Position numbers and translations under genes: made by a program. From Acidobacteriota bacterium (lineage in GTDB: Bacteria; Acidobacteriota; Terriglobia; Bryobacterales; Bryobacteraceae), in the NCBI GenBank assembly GCA_021788955.1, contig JAJYKC010000093.1, positions 1-7,824 of the forward strand: a stretch of DNA of 7,824 bases, read 5' to 3'. The notes under the pieces were generated by a model. The model searched no databases. It had not been told where the DNA came from and worked only from the letters and a program-made list of their open reading frames with translations. The first letter of the stretch is position 1, and each line of letters begins with the position of its first letter. This document shows, piece after piece, positions 5,784 through 7,824 of the stretch.

Positions 5784-6923
5784 CTAGTGCGCGGGCAGCA
5801 CTCCGTGCAAAGCCAGGTTGACCAGAATCATCACGGCCGCCATCCCGGGCAGCAGCAGCAGCGCTTTCTTGAGGCGCGTGGGCTCGCCGCCGGCTACCGA
5901 GCCGATGATGCGGGAACTAATCGCCAGCCCGACCCACCCGAAGGTGATTACGAAGCCGAGGGCCGTTCCGGTCATCTGCGGGAACGCGGTGCCGGTAATG
6001 GCCAGCGTCGTGGGAAAGACCGGGGCCATCGACACGCCGGCCAGGAACACGAGCAGCCCGGCCGTAGTGGCGCTGCGGGTCTGTAGCATCAGATACGTCG
6101 TGATCAGCATCAGTACCGCCGCGACCAGAGTCACGGTGAGGCCCGAGATGGAGATCAGAATCGGCGAGACGGCAACGCGGCCCACCAGGAGGCCCAGCGC
6201 GAAGCCGAGCGAGAGGATATTCAGGGCGCGCGATTCCGGGATGCCCTGGGCGATGAGATGCTGCACGAGCCAGTTCCAGACACCGACTTCGGAGGCAACG
6301 TAAAGGAATAGGAAGAGCGACAACATCCACAGAGCCGGGCTGCCGACGAGCGTGCCGATGCCGGCAAGAGCGGCGCTTTGGCCGCCCGAGGGAGGCGGCA
6401 TAGCTGTAGCCGCGTTCACCGCGAGGGTTCCGCCAGAGAGCGCTGCGGTCAGATAGCAGAGCCGGGTGGAATTGCCGCCCAACAGGTTCGCCGAGATGAA
6501 CGGCGTCGCCAGGCCGCCGAGTCCAAAGAACAGGTTAAGCAGATTCAGCGCCGTGCCGCTGTGGCCCTGGCTGATCTGGGCGCCGAGGTCGTTCGCGGCT
6601 GTAACGATGGTGCCGCCGCCCAAACCGAGCAGGAACAGGTACGCCGCGATCTGGCCAAAACCAGTGGAGCGCGGCAGAAGCGCGAGCGCCGCGCAGATTA
6701 CCACCAGACCGATGATCATACCCGTCTTCACGCCCTGGCTGTCCACCAGCGGGCCCACCGAGATCGACGCGATTACCAGACCGATTGCCTGAGTGAGCGC
6801 GATGGTTCCGTTTTGCTTTGGCGTCAGGTGGAAGCGGGCCGAAAGGTCCGGCAAAATCGTGCCCAGCATAGCCGCGATCATCCCGTAGACGAAGATCGCG
6901 AGAACGGCGGAGAGGATGAGCAT
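5784..6923 (-). CDS. MFS transporter, fucose permease-like (FHS) sugar transporter
   Basis: A 379 aa inner-membrane protein with twelve predicted helices, roughly at 2-24, 39-59, 68-84, 92-110, 125-148, 156-174, 197-219, 233-256, 260-280, 287-311, 316-340 and 352-375. The MFS motif A loop between helices 2 and 3 reads GPLVDSQGVK (57-66) with the conserved G, D, G and basic residue. Helix 7 has EVGVWNWLVQHL (212-223) and helix 10 has MAPVFPTTLAIT (299-310); both resemble the fucose/glucose-galactose (FHS) branch, where sugar uptake is driven by protons. The length is near the lower end for MFS proteins but no helix is missing. The ATG at 6923 begins directly in helix 1, with AGG six bases upstream. 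It lies 56 bp after the oxidoreductase gene on the same strand, so the likely substrate is a sugar, cyclitol or sugar acid oxidised by that enzyme. The precise substrate is unknown. Confidence 0.9.
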   Translation of the reverse strand: MLILSAVLAIFVYGMIAAMLGTILPDLSARFHLTPKQNGTIALTQAIGLVIASISVGPLVDSQGVKTGMIIGLVVICAALALLPRSTGFGQIAAYLFLLGLGGGTIVTAANDLGAQISQGHSGTALNLLNLFFGLGGLATPFISANLLGGNSTRLCYLTAALSGGTLAVNAATAMPPPSGGQSAALAGIGTLVGSPALWMLSLFLFLYVASEVGVWNWLVQHLIAQGIPESRALNILSLGFALGLLVGRVAVSPILISISGLTVTLVAAVLMLITTYLMLQTRSATTAGLLVFLAGVSMAPVFPTTLAITGTAFPQMTGTALGFVITFGWVGLAISSRIIGSVAGGEPTRLKKALLLLPGMAAVMILVNLALHGVLPAH

Positions 6924-6979
6924 AAGCTGCCTATTGTATTCCTACTTCCACCGTTCCGCTGGCCGTTTGTTCCGCCGGT

Positions 6980-7824
6980 CTACCCGAAGCTGTACATGCG
7001 CTGTTCGTCGTTCCAGTACGTCTTTTTGTTGTTGCGGAACGAGAGCGTCGCCAGGTGGCCGGAGATCGCCGCCTGCTGGCCGACTCGTGGCGGCGCGACG
7101 ATCTTCGCCTTGCCGTGGATCGACTCGAACAGGTTGCGGATGTGCGCTTCCACCGCGCGATTGTCATTGCCGGGCAGGCTCATGTGAACTTCTTTCCTCG
7201 CCGCGATCTTAGCCGGCGTGGCGTCCTTGCCGCCCCGGCGGAAGGCCTCGGGGTAGAAGTGCAGTTCGCTGCGGTTCAGAACTTCGATGGTGCCCTCATT
7301 GCCCATGAAATTTTCGCCATACCCGTAGTGGACATTGCCGAAATAGGAGCTGTAGTTGATGTGGAACTGGCGCGGGTACTCGTAAATCGCGCTGAAGCAG
7401 TCCGGCACTTCGCGGTCGTCGTGCGTCCATCGGTAGATGCCACCGGAGGCGACGCAACTCGCGGGCACAACCTGGTCGCAGACGAAGTTGGTGATGTCGG
7501 TCTGATGTACGAGCAAGTCGGTGGAGATACCGCCCGAATAGTCCCAGTACAACCGCCACTGGTAATAGCGCTGTTTGTCGAAGGGCCGCCACGGCGCGGG
7601 ACCGAGGAACTTCTTCCAGTCCGTGTTGGCGAGGCTTGCGTCGGGCGGAATCGCGTACCGCCAGGCCGGATCGTCGTCGAGCGAGTTGCGGTACCAGTAA
7701 GCGCGGACGTAGTGAATGTCGCCGATCATGCCTTCGGCGACCATCTCCTTCGCCCGAATGTAAAGCGAATTGCTCCGGTTCTGCGTGCCGATCTGCACGA
7801 CCTTGCCGGAAGCTTCTGATTCGC
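6980..7824 (-). CDS. Gfo/Idh/MocA family oxidoreductase, partial (N-terminus beyond right edge)
   Basis: About 280 C-terminal residues are visible, and the frame stays open to the right edge, so the NAD(P)-binding Rossmann fold and the EKP catalytic-lysine region lie outside. The first visible part, GKVVQIGTQNRSN, is the strand and loop that follow the Rossmann domain in this family. WKKFLGPAPWRPFDKQRYYQW and the motif GGISTDLLVHQTD (7496-7534) follow; in the family the Asp and His of this motif line the active site with the upstream lysine. The C-terminal alpha/beta domain includes NFMGNEGTIEVLNRSELHFYP. Such enzymes oxidise or epimerise sugars, inositols or sugar acids with NAD(P). Many relatives in Acidobacteriota and Planctomycetota carry a Tat signal, which cannot be checked here. 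It is upstream of, and probably co-transcribed with, the FHS-like transporter; no hairpin terminator is seen in the 56 bp gap. Confidence 0.95.
   Translation of the reverse strand, partial: ESEASGKVVQIGTQNRSNSLYIRAKEMVAEGMIGDIHYVRAYWYRNSLDDDPAWRYAIPPDASLANTDWKKFLGPAPWRPFDKQRYYQWRLYWDYSGGISTDLLVHQTDITNFVCDQVVPASCVASGGIYRWTHDDREVPDCFSAIYEYPRQFHINYSSYFGNVHYGYGENFMGNEGTIEVLNRSELHFYPEAFRRGGKDATPAKIAARKEVHMSLPGNDNRAVEAHIRNLFESIHGKAKIVAPPRVGQQAAISGHLATLSFRNNKKTYWNDEQRMYSFG

Noticed and set aside
5786..5808. Small inverted repeats (AGTGC/GCACT and GCAC/GTGC) near the convergent stops as a bidirectional terminator
   Set aside because: Stems are only four to five base pairs, there is no U-tract on either strand, and they lie within transporter codons. 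Probably chance.
6378..7187. A 269-codon plus-strand open frame across the transporter and oxidoreductase
   Set aside because: It crosses the boundary of two well-supported minus-strand genes and is an Arg-rich, low-complexity mirror translation.
7055..7819. A 254-codon plus-strand open frame opposite the oxidoreductase
   Set aside because: The opposite strand encodes clear Gfo/Idh/MocA sequence; this frame shows no family features.
1..7824. Search by eye for defence, toxin-antitoxin, phage or mobile-element genes
   Set aside because: No nuclease, transposase, integrase, reverse transcriptase or toxin motif was seen. WG repeats can occur near conflict genes in other genomes, but nothing else here supports that role.

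Overview
The window holds eight protein genes and almost no non-coding DNA. It is GC-rich. RecG and RsmD are housekeeping genes. Around them sit a Gfo/Idh/MocA oxidoreductase with a sugar-type MFS transporter, a proline/alanine-rich glycine-zipper protein and a WG-repeat protein. This mix and the protein style best fit an Acidobacteriota genome, most likely a Bryobacterales/Solibacter-like soil bacterium. That placement is inference from gene style, not a computed phylogeny.

Layout from left to right. (1) Positions 1-847, minus strand: a DHH/DHHA1-type phosphoesterase whose C-terminus runs off the left edge. (2) Positions 983-3124, plus: recG, divergent from the phosphoesterase across 135 bp. 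(3) Positions 3134-3700, plus: rsmD, 9 bp after recG and probably in the same operon. (4) Positions 3678-4157, minus: a secreted CAP-domain protein that overlaps rsmD tail to tail. (5) Positions 4139-5086, minus: a membrane-anchored WG-repeat protein whose 3' end overlaps the CAP start, so the two form a coupled pair transcribed WG then CAP. (6) Positions 5179-5775, plus: an inner-membrane-anchored, Pro/Ala-rich protein with a C-terminal glycine zipper, divergent from the WG gene. (7) Positions 5784-6923, minus: a 12-helix MFS transporter of the fucose-permease (FHS) type. (8) Positions 6980-7824, minus: a Gfo/Idh/MocA oxidoreductase whose N-terminus lies beyond the right edge, upstream of and probably co-transcribed with the transporter.

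Functionally there are three blocks. recG-rsmD is a common genome-maintenance/ribosome-maturation pair. The middle block (CAP, WG repeat, glycine zipper) is all cell-envelope or exported proteins of unknown purpose, and is the least explained part of the window. The right block looks like uptake plus oxidation of a sugar or cyclitol. No rRNA, tRNA, CRISPR array, transposase, integrase, attachment site or recognisable defence or toxin system is visible. The most interesting observation is the coupled WG-CAP pair beside a divergent glycine-zipper protein. It is suggestive of an uncharacterised envelope module, but the sequence alone does not prove a system.
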